DNA of 64,000 nt, taken from Berkiella sp050247135. Its GTDB lineage: Bacteria; Pseudomonadota; Gammaproteobacteria; Berkiellales; Berkiellaceae. Position 1 is the stretch's first letter; each line of letters begins with the position of its first letter. This document shows, in pieces, positions 1 to 7,798 of the stretch. The notes beneath the pieces were generated by a model, which was given only the letters and a program-made list of their open reading frames with translations, was not told the DNA's origin and did no database searches. The DNA lies in the NCBI GenBank assembly GCA_050247135.1, contig JBFWUT010000006.1:1-64000 (forward strand), read 5' to 3'. A program made the position numbers and the translations under genes.

Positions 1-2677
1 CCGCCCCAAATAGCACATTAAACAAGCTGCTAAAGGAAGCACTGACGTCAATGGGGAAGTCGGATTCATCGACTGTTATGGTGGGAAGGGTTGCGCCACT
101 CACGCTAATGCTAGGTGCATCGTCTTCGAAGAAAAAGGCATCGGCAATATTAATGGTTTTGGATGCTTGATCACCATCACCGTCAATGAGGGTTTGTGTT
201 AATTTAATTAAATCAGCTGATGCTAACCCTTTAGATTCATCTGGATCACTTGTTGGGTGAACAACGGCTTCTTTTTGATCGAGCGTGACAACGCCGCTTG
301 AGTCAACGGTCACTCTAAAGACTTCGATACCACCAAATGCTGTTCTACCCACAACGGCACCACTTTCAATTGATATCACCACATTTTCATTTGAAAGCGT
401 GTGCACTAGCCCGCTGAGAGCAAAGGGGGCACTCACCTCTAAACTGTACGTCACGGCATCGCTATCGGCTACACCATTGTGATCATCCGTATCTTTGGGA
501 CCATCATTACCGAAGTTGCCTGTAAAGAGATCAGCAAATGAAGAGCTTGAATTAGCATTAAAATTCGATTCATCGACAGTGAGTTTGTGAACGGCGGTAT
601 TATTCTCATCAAAGCTTGGCGCATCATCATATAGGTGGATAGTGTTACCGATGTTAATGCTATCAGTTTTCGTGTCTTGGTCGTTATCGGTTACCGTTAC
701 GGATAAGCTGATTAAATTACTCGCTAATGAAACCACATCGTTGGGGTTGTCAGAATCGGGATGCACCACGGCTCGATATTGCGTGACGGTAACTTCGCCT
801 GAACTGACATCAACTTCAATTTTGAATACTTGTCCACCGGTTTGCGAGCTACCAATCACATCATTACCACTGATTGATAAAGTAACCGCTTCATTGGTTA
901 TCGTATCCACTAAGCCTGTGTCGGCATCTGGTGCACTGATGCCTAATTTATAAACGATACTTTGGGCTAAGTCTGCACCTGGAATAATGGTGAATGCGCT
1001 TGAAAAGTCGCCAGTCATAGGTGTATTTAAATCGGTTTCATCAAGCACAATACTCACGTTTGATGATGACTCATCATAATTGTTAATAATAATAGGTTCA
1101 TCATCTTTAATGGTGACAGTCAATGTTGTGCAAACCTGATCGAGGTCAAAATCGGTCAATTCTACTTTAAATGTATCAAGGGCTTTTAAATCGGTTGCAT
1201 TAACAGAAGAGTCATTATCAATCGGATTATTTAGATAATAGGTCCATAAGCCGGTTGTTTGTTGAACTTGAAGCACGTTACCTTCTGCCGTGACTACCGT
1301 TATCACATCATGGGTGGGGTCAATGGTTGTGACACCATTTTCAATCGTCACATTAGAAATAATCCCACCATCGGCACCAAACCCAGTACCGATATTATCG
1401 ATTAAGCTCCCAGATATCTGCGCTTGAATATTCAACTGATTGCTGCCCACTGTCAAGATGTTTGCTTCGTCTACACAAGCATATTGCTGTTGTGCATAGG
1501 GTTGATCATCAACAATTTGAGCAAATATGAAGTTAGTAGCAATATCACCTGAAGAATCACTGATCATATACGAGAAGGGATCCAACATCACCTGCGATTC
1601 AACACCACATATGATTGTAGTAACCACTTGATAATCAGACAGTCCAGGAATGTGTAGCACAGGATTATGTAATTCAAACACCAAATCCCCTGCTCTATGG
1701 CAATTCACATCAGCGGTATACAGCGTTAAGGTGTTGCCTTCTGGCGTGGTAATTACCTGAAAGCCAGCAGGATCGATATAGAATGTCGTTTGTGATTGAT
1801 AGGGAGCAGGGAAAAAGTGACTGATCCCGCCAGGATCGGTAAATCCGATAGCATCGGCATGATCCAGTATGTCTGAAATCGTAATACCCTGTCTAATAAT
1901 AGGAATAAGGCTGAAACTTCCTGGGCCGTCTAAGCCAAAGGACGCACCTTCATCAAAAATATTGGTCATCACGATGGTGGGATAAGAGTGACAGGAGTCG
2001 CAACCATAACTGCTTGGACCCTGAAAATTAAATGCCCCACTGCTTTGGTTGTCATTGTTTTCACGTAAACCAATTTCAAAGGTAGGATCTAAAATAATTT
2101 CAGGAGCCACTGGTAAACTGTTTACTTTACTTATTACGGTATCAAGCACTTTTTCTTGTAGCGCAGATTGATCCTGGATTGATAAATCTCTTCCTATAGA
2201 ATCTACTCCGCCGGATTGATTAGGCGGTGCAACCGTGATCACTTCGGATGAACCTTCGCTTTGATTCTCTCCGGCAGCTGTAGGGGAAAGTGTGGTAAGC
2301 AGTGCCAGGTTGGTATTCAACGAAGGATCTAATATGATCTCAATGTTCTGAACAACAGATTCACCGACTTTCAAGTCTTTATAAGCACTGTGATCATCAA
2401 AAACCAAAGAGCCATCATCATTTAACTGTATTATGGCACCATTCTCTAGGGTGACAGGTTTATTTAATAAGTCTTGTGTCATGTGCAATGTGAGAGTGGC
2501 ATTGTTACTACCGGGGGGGATCCTATTTTCAATCATGCCGTTTTCAGTATGGGTTATCTTAAAAGAGATGACGTAACAGTCTTTTCCACAGGATGAACCA
2601 TTCTTTATATTAGGTTGTTGATTTTCTTTGGGTGTAGATGTGCCCGTTTTTGCTTGATCCTCTGTAATTCCACTCAT
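1..2677 (-). CDS. LapA-like giant type I secreted adhesin, N-terminal part (cut by window edge)
   Basis: Reading from the ATG at 2677, preceded by GGGGGAAG, the frame stays open to the window edge: 892 codons and no stop. Residues 1-130 form a non-repetitive N-terminal module with no Sec signal, ending in T133-A134-A135-G136, the type of site that LapG cuts in LapA adhesins. Residues about 140-520 are Ig/VCBS-like extracellular sequence. From about D525 come T1SS-143/DUF5801-like repeats starting near D525, D684 and D852. Each begins DD[EA]P and the two complete ones carry AVVHP. Such proteins leave by a type I system through a C-terminal signal, here outside the window, and can stay in the outer membrane until LapG releases them under c-di-GMP control. 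I infer biofilm or host-cell adhesion. The secretion genes are not in the window. Confidence 0.85.
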   Translation of the reverse strand, partial: MSGITEDQAKTGTSTPKENQQPNIKNGSSCGKDCYVISFKITHTENGMIENRIPPGSNNATLTLHMTQDLLNKPVTLENGAIIQLNDDGSLVFDDHSAYKDLKVGESVVQNIEIILDPSLNTNLALLTTLSPTAAGENQSEGSSEVITVAPPNQSGGVDSIGRDLSIQDQSALQEKVLDTVISKVNSLPVAPEIILDPTFEIGLRENNDNQSSGAFNFQGPSSYGCDSCHSYPTIVMTNIFDEGASFGLDGPGSFSLIPIIRQGITISDILDHADAIGFTDPGGISHFFPAPYQSQTTFYIDPAGFQVITTPEGNTLTLYTADVNCHRAGDLVFELHNPVLHIPGLSDYQVVTTIICGVESQVMLDPFSYMISDSSGDIATNFIFAQIVDDQPYAQQQYACVDEANILTVGSNQLNIQAQISGSLIDNIGTGFGADGGIISNVTIENGVTTIDPTHDVITVVTAEGNVLQVQQTTGLWTYYLNNPIDNDSSVNATDLKALDTFKVELTDFDLDQVCTTLTVTIKDDEPIIINNYDESSSNVSIVLDETDLNTPMTGDFSSAFTIIPGADLAQSIVYKLGISAPDADTGLVDTITNEAVTLSISGNDVIGSSQTGGQVFKIEVDVSSGEVTVTQYRAVVHPDSDNPNDVVSLASNLISLSVTVTDNDQDTKTDSINIGNTIHLYDDAPSFDENNTAVHKLTVDESNFNANSSSSFADLFTGNFGNDGPKDTDDHNGVADSDAVTYSLEVSAPFALSGLVHTLSNENVVISIESGAVVGRTAFGGIEVFRVTVDSSGVVTLDQKEAVVHPTSDPDESKGLASADLIKLTQTLIDGDGDQASKTINIADAFFFEDDAPSISVSGATLPTITVDESDFPIDVSASFSSLFNVLFGA

Positions 2678-2865
2678 TGCACTTCCCCCTAAAGTGTTTT
2701 GATATTTCTAACGTATTAGAAATGGTGCAAAACGAGTACTGAACTTTAGTCCTAGTTTGGTGCTAGGACTAAGCTTACAGAGGGGTGGGGTTTTTTATTT
2801 ATTGGCAAACGATCTGTGTATTTGCATAAAATCCACGTTTATTGATCTTTGTTTTGCAGTGGCTT

Positions 2866-3531
2866 TTAGAAGCGCAATGTTGTTTTAGCCAGTGATTGAG
2901 ATTTCATCGCATTCGCGACAGGCGGTTTCTGAGGGCTACTCGCTGGGCTTTGGTATCGAATCAGCATTGATGTTTGAGGAAGCGCAACACTCAACTCAAA
3001 ATTCATTTCTGAGATTGGCTTCTTGTATTGCGCTAATTCCGCTGTTAATTGCTGCAATTTGCTCTGCAACTCTGCATTTTCCAATTTCAGTGCTTTACGA
3101 TCAGCTTTCAGATCACTAATGCGTTGATCCTTTTCTAACAGCACCAACTGCTTTGTTCTTCTTGAAATGGCGGCAGCAACTCTGTTCTTACGCAACCGTT
3201 GTTGTTTGGGATCAGCGATATTAATATTATTTTGTTTTTCTTTTAGCCCCACAATCTCTTTTTTGAGAGCAGCGATGGTATCCTTTCGTTCTTGGAAGGT
3301 TTCATTGTGCTTTTTTGATGAAGCTTTTTGCGGTTTTTTAGGACTGTCGACTATCGCTGGCTCGGGTAACAATTCTTCTTCTAGCTCGTTAGATAGGGGT
3401 TCTTGCTTTATAAACTGCAAAGTGTCAAAAAGAAAATTACTCTCTTGGTACCAACTATGCCAATTGTCATCTTCTAAGGCTAAACCATCAAATAAATCAA
3501 AGGTCAAATCGTGTGAACCACTAAGAGACAT
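2866..3531 (-). CDS. bZIP-like DNA-binding protein (eukaryotic transcription-factor mimic)
   Basis: I place the start at 3531 (221 aa), where AGGAAG lies 6 bases ahead of ATG. A TTG at 3582 would add 17 residues. In the longer numbering, a basic region holds N133 and R141 in the bZIP N-x7-R spacing, within RKNRVAAAISRR. It is followed by leucines exactly seven apart at 158, 165, 172 and 179, in the register of CREB and GCN4. N169 sits at an 'a' position, where bZIPs keep the asparagine that favours dimers; K151 replaces the first zipper leucine. The N-terminus is acidic and aromatic (FDLFDGLALEDD), like an activation domain, and includes IKQE, which fits the SUMO consensus. Basic PKKPQKASSKK may help nuclear entry. 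Bacteria do not normally use bZIPs, so I infer an effector acting on host DNA. Tested function is unknown. Confidence 0.8.
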   Translation of the reverse strand: MSLSGSHDLTFDLFDGLALEDDNWHSWYQESNFLFDTLQFIKQEPLSNELEEELLPEPAIVDSPKKPQKASSKKHNETFQERKDTIAALKKEIVGLKEKQNNINIADPKQQRLRKNRVAAAISRRTKQLVLLEKDQRISDLKADRKALKLENAELQSKLQQLTAELAQYKKPISEMNFELSVALPQTSMLIRYQSPASSPQKPPVANAMKSQSLAKTTLRF

Positions 3532-3690
3532 GCTGTACTTCCTACTACTGGGTTTTATTTGTAGTCGCAATTCTAACATCAACTAGAAGTCAAGCCAAAT
3601 ATAATCCTTTATTAGGAAGCCCTCTTTGGCAAGGCAATAAAGTCTATCAATAACGATTGCAGTAAGAACACATGGATGTTGGGCTCATGC

Positions 3691-3993
3691 TTAGATCGTT
3701 AGAAATGATTTAGCGAATGAGTAACCTAATGATCCACCGACTAATACGCCAAAGGTGGCGCTACCTGCCATAACACCCACAGAGCTTGAGATCAACTCAA
3801 CCACCGCCATCGATCCTAAAGCGCCCAAGAACGCAAAAAGTAGCACCGACTGCATCATCATCTTGGTATGAATGATTTCATCACGCTCTACTGGCTGCAA
3901 CCCATAAACATATATCCAGAATTCAGTATCACTATCATGTAGAAAATAACCGCCACTGGCCTGGTGTTGTTCTTTAATTTGTAACACTCTCAT
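3691..3993 (-). CDS. Small exported peptide with double-glycine leader and glycine-zipper tail (100 aa)
   Basis: The start at 3993 is set by GGGGG six bases upstream of ATG. The first 15 residues, MRVLQIKEQHQASGG, form a double-glycine leader: L at -12, E at -8, G at -2 and -1 (A at -4 is less typical). Such leaders are cut by peptidase-containing ABC exporters. The core starts polar and ends with two hydrophobic stretches rich in small residues, including GVLVGGSLGY. The gene begins 2 bases after the stop of the next peptide gene upstream, which has a matching leader and tail, so the pair is probably translated together, like a two-peptide bacteriocin. No exporter or immunity gene is visible nearby. 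A membrane-active or host-directed role is inference. Confidence 0.75.
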   Translation of the reverse strand: MRVLQIKEQHQASGGYFLHDSDTEFWIYVYGLQPVERDEIIHTKMMMQSVLLFAFLGALGSMAVVELISSSVGVMAGSATFGVLVGGSLGYSFAKSFLTI

Positions 3994-3995
3994 GA

Positions 3996-4250
3996 TTATC
4001 CCCCAGCTTCCATTCTGACAACCCATTCAGCTGCTGCGTATCCTAAGGCGCCGCCTACTAAAGCTGTGAGCACAGATCCCCCACTTAGGATCCCCAGCGC
4101 GGAACCTAACACCGCGGTATCCAAAATAAAAATATCGGATTTAACTCTTTTAAGTTCTTCGGGAGACGATGAATTGAGCATGACAAGGTATAGTGCCCCG
4201 TCTAGTGCGCCGCAAACAGAAGTGGCTTCCGTTAAATTTAATATTCGCAT
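3996..4250 (-). CDS. Small exported peptide with G-A type leader and glycine-zipper tail (84 aa)
   Basis: I start at the ATG at 4250 because it gives a 15-residue leader, MRILNLTEATSVCGA, aligned with its neighbour's: L -12, E -8, V -4, G -2, A -1. A TTG at 4274 would add eight residues. The ribosome site is weak (GAAG). The core has a polar segment (SSSPEELKRVKSD) followed by a small-residue membrane stretch with SGGSVLTALVGGALGY; LVGGALGY closely matches LVGGSLGY in the downstream gene. The two genes lie 2 bases apart and look like a duplicated, co-translated pair resembling class IIb bacteriocins. No known family is claimed. Confidence 0.7.
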   Translation of the reverse strand: MRILNLTEATSVCGALDGALYLVMLNSSSPEELKRVKSDIFILDTAVLGSALGILSGGSVLTALVGGALGYAAAEWVVRMEAGG

Positions 4251-4352
4251 GAATAAAACTTCGTTCAGTAACAACGATTCAGAAGATACTGAAACTATCA
4301 GAGAATATCAATTCAATGGCTTTAAAAATTGGTTAGCTAAACAGCATAATCT

Positions 4353-4385
4353 AAAGGACATCCCAATCATTTTTGGGTGTCCTTT
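4353..4385. terminator. Hairpin terminator between kinase gene and peptide pair
   Basis: AAAGGACA-T-CCC pairs with GGGTGTCCTTT across a 10-base loop, and a T run follows on the plus strand. It lies just past the 3' end of the minus-strand kinase gene and before the peptide pair, so it probably separates the two transcripts. Confidence 0.6.
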
Positions 4386-4411
4386 TTGTCCTTCCTTTTT
4401 GTCCTTATCAC

Positions 4412-5785
4412 TTAAAGCAAGCGACAGCGTTTCATTGCCGCAACTAGGGACTCTTCAGGATCGACCGCTCTAAAAGGTAAATATTCTTCTTGAACGCTTG
4501 GTTTATAAACGTTTTTAAAGCCTGGTATGAAGACAGGTTTAGTGGCTAGTGGCTCTTCAAGTAAAGCAAGCGCTATCCCCAAATCTGCTAAGTCTTCTCT
4601 AGCAAGAGTGAGAATATCTTTTGGGCACTTTTCTAGGGTCAATTTAACATTTGCTGCTTGCAATGTCTCATCACTGAATGTTTCATGCATGGCTACAATG
4701 ACTTCACAAAGTGCTGTCGAAAGATTGGGCCTGTGTTCAGGATCGTTGGCTAGCATTTTCATAAAGATATTTTCAAGGGGGCTCAGCAATTCAACCCATT
4801 TCTCTGGCAGTGCCTTAAATCTAGGGAGAAGAGTATAAGTCTGCTGCATTATACCCCCGACCCAGCAACCCTCCATCATAACACGGCGATTTCGTGGGCT
4901 CACACCGAACCTATCTAAAAAAGTTAGCCCTAAAGCATAAATATCGGTTTTAAAACTATAGAGATAGGCATATTTGCTGGCAAATTCAGCATGCTCTTCA
5001 AGATGCCGCCAATTCGTCACCTCTGGAGCGCGATATCTTTCCGTGCCTAATTTCCATGAAGTGTACATAATGTCGTTATTATTTTTAAATCGATATAACT
5101 GTTCAGGATCGTTATCAATTAAAGCGACCCCAAAAGGATCAGTTTCAGTCTGCCATAGCATCACATTGCTAGGTTTGATATCGCGATGAATAATGTTATT
5201 GATATGCAAATTTCTCAAATTATTGATTAATGAAATGGCAAATAGATAATAATCGATTGCTGATTTGAACCCTGTGACATTTTCAAAACAATGTCCTGGA
5301 GCACGCAGTTGCACGTGATAATAGTGGATTAGGTTATTTTGTGGACGGACAATAATGCGATAATTTTCTCCCAAACAAAGTGAGGTAGCGAATGCTGCTA
5401 GTTCTAGCTTATCGCTTGCTAAACTATTATGCATGTTATAGCTTGTTTTTTTAACGCCCCAAGTTCTAAAATCATTGTTCTTTTCAGATAGCAAACACGT
5501 AAACGTACCTTGACCACCCCTTTTTTCGAGAGAGGGATCCGCCTGTATTTCATACACGTTAGGCATGGCAAATAAATTATCTTCGGTTTTGATAAACTCA
5601 TGATTGAGAGTCACAAAAGGCAAGCCATTTTTGGTTCGTAATGTTCTAATAACCTCGTGCCTTGCGGTTTCTTCAGGCGTATTCAGCCATGATGGAACAG
5701 GGCAAATGGCGAATTCTTCACTTGAACAATACAAGGCTGCATATGCCCACTCTTGTTCATTGACTCTCATTGGACCGGTGTTCAT
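4412..5785 (-). CDS. Eukaryotic-type Ser/Thr protein kinase (putative effector)
   Basis: The start at 5785 (457 aa) has AAGG six bases upstream; the frame could extend 19 codons to a TTG. In order there is a glycine-rich loop GGQGTF (about 90-95), lysine in VKK (about 112), the catalytic loop HRDIKPSN (D202, N207), the metal-binding aspartate in LIDND (D224, DND replacing DFG), APE (253-255) and D281 of the F helix. All residues needed for catalysis are present, so the kinase should be active. There is no transmembrane segment or PASTA domain, unlike bacterial PknB-type kinases. About 85 residues precede the kinase fold and a long C-terminal part follows. With leader peptides on both sides and a bZIP protein nearby, I infer a translocated host-directed kinase; its substrate is unknown. 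Confidence 0.8.
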   Translation of the reverse strand: MNTGPMRVNEQEWAYAALYCSSEEFAICPVPSWLNTPEETARHEVIRTLRTKNGLPFVTLNHEFIKTEDNLFAMPNVYEIQADPSLEKRGGQGTFTCLLSEKNNDFRTWGVKKTSYNMHNSLASDKLELAAFATSLCLGENYRIIVRPQNNLIHYYHVQLRAPGHCFENVTGFKSAIDYYLFAISLINNLRNLHINNIIHRDIKPSNVMLWQTETDPFGVALIDNDPEQLYRFKNNNDIMYTSWKLGTERYRAPEVTNWRHLEEHAEFASKYAYLYSFKTDIYALGLTFLDRFGVSPRNRRVMMEGCWVGGIMQQTYTLLPRFKALPEKWVELLSPLENIFMKMLANDPEHRPNLSTALCEVIVAMHETFSDETLQAANVKLTLEKCPKDILTLAREDLADLGIALALLEEPLATKPVFIPGFKNVYKPSVQEEYLPFRAVDPEESLVAAMKRCRLL

Positions 5786-6016
5786 GTTGTGCCTTGTGCT
5801 GAATATTTGAGGGCAGGCATGGTACCAAGACCAAAATGTCAAATCAACAAACTAGCTAAATAATGGATTTTAAAGTGAACAATTTATACTTATCGACGTA
5901 TAAAGCATAAAGATGCTGAGTCACCCGTGTGTTCAACCCAGCCTGTCTTGAGATAGGACACCATTGACACGCAACATTGCTGCAGTATCTAAAACTCTCA
6001 TCCTATTGATCTCGTA

Positions 6017-6295
6017 CTACTTCGTGACGCCAGCCGCATCTGCGCGTGTTCTTAACGTATGAAAATCAGCTGCACAACCACTATTAGCGATGTTGTCAAG
6101 ATAGGGCCCAATCGTTTTAAGAATAACGCCCCCTGATTGATCGTAGTTAGCATCTACCGCATTCAAAAGACTTTGAAAACTGGCAACACAGTGGCTGGAC
6201 ATATCTTCGGCATACAACTCCACACTCTGCTTGTGTATACGAAAGGTTGCGCCACCGCTCACGATCTGGGCTTCTTTATGAGTTAAGAGTTTCAT
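6017..6295 (-). CDS. Small exported peptide, double-glycine leader, two-cysteine core (92 aa)
   Basis: The protein opens with MKLLTHKEAQIVSGG, a textbook double-glycine leader (L -12, E -8, V -4, GG -2/-1), and GGAT lies upstream of the ATG. The 77-residue core is soluble-looking and has exactly two cysteines, 38 residues apart, the first in SSHCVASFQ. The motif C-[VIT]-x-x-[FLI]-Q recurs in the leader peptides at 6338-6580 and 24929-25186, so these three form a family. A disulfide is plausible after export. The next minus-strand gene is the kinase. No database family is recognised. Confidence 0.75.
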   Translation of the reverse strand: MKLLTHKEAQIVSGGATFRIHKQSVELYAEDMSSHCVASFQSLLNAVDANYDQSGGVILKTIGPYLDNIANSGCAADFHTLRTRADAAGVTK

Positions 6296-6337
6296 GTATT
6301 TTATCCAATCTAATAATAACCGTGTTAATCAAATCAG

Positions 6338-6580
6338 CTAGTAGTAATCGTATAAATTGCTGAGCACCCTGGCATCATAATTTCTTCTTCTTGTGATCCT
6401 CTTAAAATCATCATGCTGTTCTTCTGGGATCCAACAAAATGCGAATGGATCACGTGCCTTGGTTTGTATGAATGCAGTACACCCGTAAAGCTGAATTTCC
6501 TCTTTCGTATCTCTGTTGGTTACAAGGATGCTTTCTGCGCCGCTGACAAGGCAAACCTCATGTTGATTCAGAATTTTCAT
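6338..6580 (-). CDS. Small exported peptide, G-A leader, two-cysteine core (80 aa)
   Basis: GGAG sits six bases before the ATG. The leader is MKILNQHEVCLVSGA, 15 residues, with L -12, E -8, V -4, G -2, A -1. The 65-residue core has two cysteines 15 residues apart, the first in LYGCTAFIQ, which shares C-x-x-x-[FI]-Q with two other leader peptides. The tail is rich in arginine and tyrosine (RITRRRNYDAR, YDYY). It lies 42 bases upstream of the 6017-6295 peptide on the same strand, so they probably share a transcript. Function is unknown; bacteriocin-like or secreted signal peptide are the main options. Confidence 0.75.
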   Translation of the reverse strand: MKILNQHEVCLVSGAESILVTNRDTKEEIQLYGCTAFIQTKARDPFAFCWIPEEQHDDFKRITRRRNYDARVLSNLYDYY

Positions 6581-6987
6581 CTATTTCTCCAATGAACAAT
6601 GTGAGTTGTGAGCTTTTGAAACTCAAGCTTGATAAACCCGTTTATTCATTAAAACTAAGCAAGGACGATGTTTGCCAGTTCTCGGCTCATCCGTGGAGAG
6701 AGGACTTATGAGGTCAGGATCCTAACAAAATAGTTAGTTTACTACAACCTTTATGTCATGGTTTTCTATCTAAAATTCATGCTTTTTGGCATAACTCATC
6801 TTTATGACTTATTATGATGAGAGCTTAGGAGGCAAATCCTGAACATTCATAGGACACCCAAAAATTTTCCCAAAATTTTCTTATAATCTAAGAGAAGAAG
6901 GTTAGACACTGAGAGAATAGCTGTTCACTATTTCAGTCTAATTTTATTTATACATCTCATTTAGTGGCTTGTTTGGGAGGATTTAAT
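6581..6987. other. Gene-free stretch between divergent genes
   Basis: About 400 AT-rich bases separate the minus-strand leader-peptide gene from the plus-strand exported protein. It must hold both promoters. I see no convincing coding frame or strong repeat in it. Confidence 0.5.
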
Positions 6988-7404
6988 ATGTATTCTAAAA
7001 TATGGCTCGCCTTTTGTTGTTGCATTTTATCCCCTATTCTACTTGCTGAAGAATCAACAAAAAACGAAATGGAATGCCCAAAATTCGTTTCTAATGCCTG
7101 TGATTTTGCAAAACAAGCGTCGATGATGAATGATAGATCGTATTTAAAATTTGAGGATTGTAAGCGCAATAAAGGGAAAATAACGGATAAGACAAAGATC
7201 TATGTTCATGTCCAATACTGTGGTGCTGTCTCACATATAACCTGTCAAGATCCTAATTTGCCTGCAGTTGAGCTTAAAGAAATAGCAGCGGCATACTATT
7301 CAGAATATGATCCAGCCACTAAAGGTCATGATCTTTCTGAATCTCAACTTAAAGCATGTCGAGAAGCTATCACGCCTGGTATGGTTTATAAGAATCTAAA
7401 ATAG
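6988..7404 (+). CDS. Small exported cysteine-containing protein, unknown function
   Basis: The start at 6988 is chosen because GGAGG lies 7 bases upstream. The first 20 residues (MYSKIWLAFCCCILSPILLA) are a signal peptide, possibly cut after ILLA. The mature part is about 118 residues, with several cysteines (ECPKF, NACDF, EDCKR, QYCG, ITCQD, KACRE) that probably pair in the periplasm or outside the cell. No recognised domain. It stands alone on the plus strand, with the leader-peptide genes diverging from it. Confidence 0.7.
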   Translation: MYSKIWLAFCCCILSPILLAEESTKNEMECPKFVSNACDFAKQASMMNDRSYLKFEDCKRNKGKITDKTKIYVHVQYCGAVSHITCQDPNLPAVELKEIAAAYYSEYDPATKGHDLSESQLKACREAITPGMVYKNLK

Positions 7405-7530
7405 CTGTTATTGCCCTGAACGGTTTGATGGATACGATATTATTTGTTAGCTAACTCATTACTGGCGATAGAACTTCCCTGCCCTGCATGTTAAAATCGC
7501 TACCCTAACTAGATGCCAGAGGGATACCCC

Positions 7531-7665
7531 ATGTCAAAGCAAGCACCACTTTCCGCAGCTGATTTAAGACCCTATTACGTGCGTGGCATGCCGCTTTTAA
7601 AGATGCTAGGCGTTCTGATACTTATCTCCGCCGGCCTTACTCTTGGCTACGAACTGCTGTTCTAA
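7531..7665 (+). CDS. 44-aa single-span membrane protein
   Basis: ATG at 7531 follows AGAGGG at a normal distance and the frame runs 44 codons to TAA. The product begins MSKQAPLSAADLRPYYVRG and then has one hydrophobic stretch (about residues 22-42), so it should be a small inner-membrane protein. It lies 11 bases upstream of tRNA-Arg and may be cotranscribed with it. I do not recognise the family. Confidence 0.55.
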   Translation: MSKQAPLSAADLRPYYVRGMPLLKMLGVLILISAGLTLGYELLF

Positions 7666-7676
7666 ACCCTTTCAAC

Positions 7677-7749
7677 GCCCCGGTGGCACAGTGGATAGCG
7701 CGGCCCCCTCCTAAGGGGCAGGTCGCAGGTTCGATTCCTGCCCGGGGCA
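7677..7749 (+). tRNA. tRNA-Arg (anticodon CCT)
   Basis: A full cloverleaf can be drawn: acceptor GCCCCGG with CCGGGGC, anticodon stem GCCCC/GGGGC around loop CTCCTAA, and T stem GCAGG/CCTGC with loop TTCGATT. The discriminator is A at 7749, and CCA is not encoded. It reads AGG codons. tRNA-Arg genes are common insertion targets, and an accessory stretch starts directly downstream, but I found no second copy of the tRNA 3' end. Confidence 0.95.
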
Positions 7750-7750
7750 A

Positions 7751-7785
7751 GCCCTTTTATTAGTTAAGGGCCCGAAATATTTTTT
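7751..7785 (+). terminator. Hairpin after tRNA-Arg
   Basis: GCCCTT pairs with AAGGGC around a 9-base loop (7751-7771), followed a few bases later by a T-rich stretch. It probably ends the tRNA transcript, and it lies just beyond the 3' end of the convergent abiEii-like gene. Confidence 0.5.
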
Positions 7786-7798
7786 CATAAACCAGCCT

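Noticed and set aside
285..953. Open frames on the plus strand across the adhesin region
   Set aside because: They are antisense to a continuous 892-codon minus-strand frame with repeat-protein signature and have no ribosome sites.
2892..3586. Plus-strand frames opposite the bZIP gene
   Set aside because: No ribosome sites, hydrophobic shadow products, and the minus strand carries a precise domain match.
7730..7750. tRNA-Arg 3' end as the attachment site of an integrated island
   Set aside because: I found no second copy of the tRNA 3' end and no integrase gene in the window, so integration cannot be shown.
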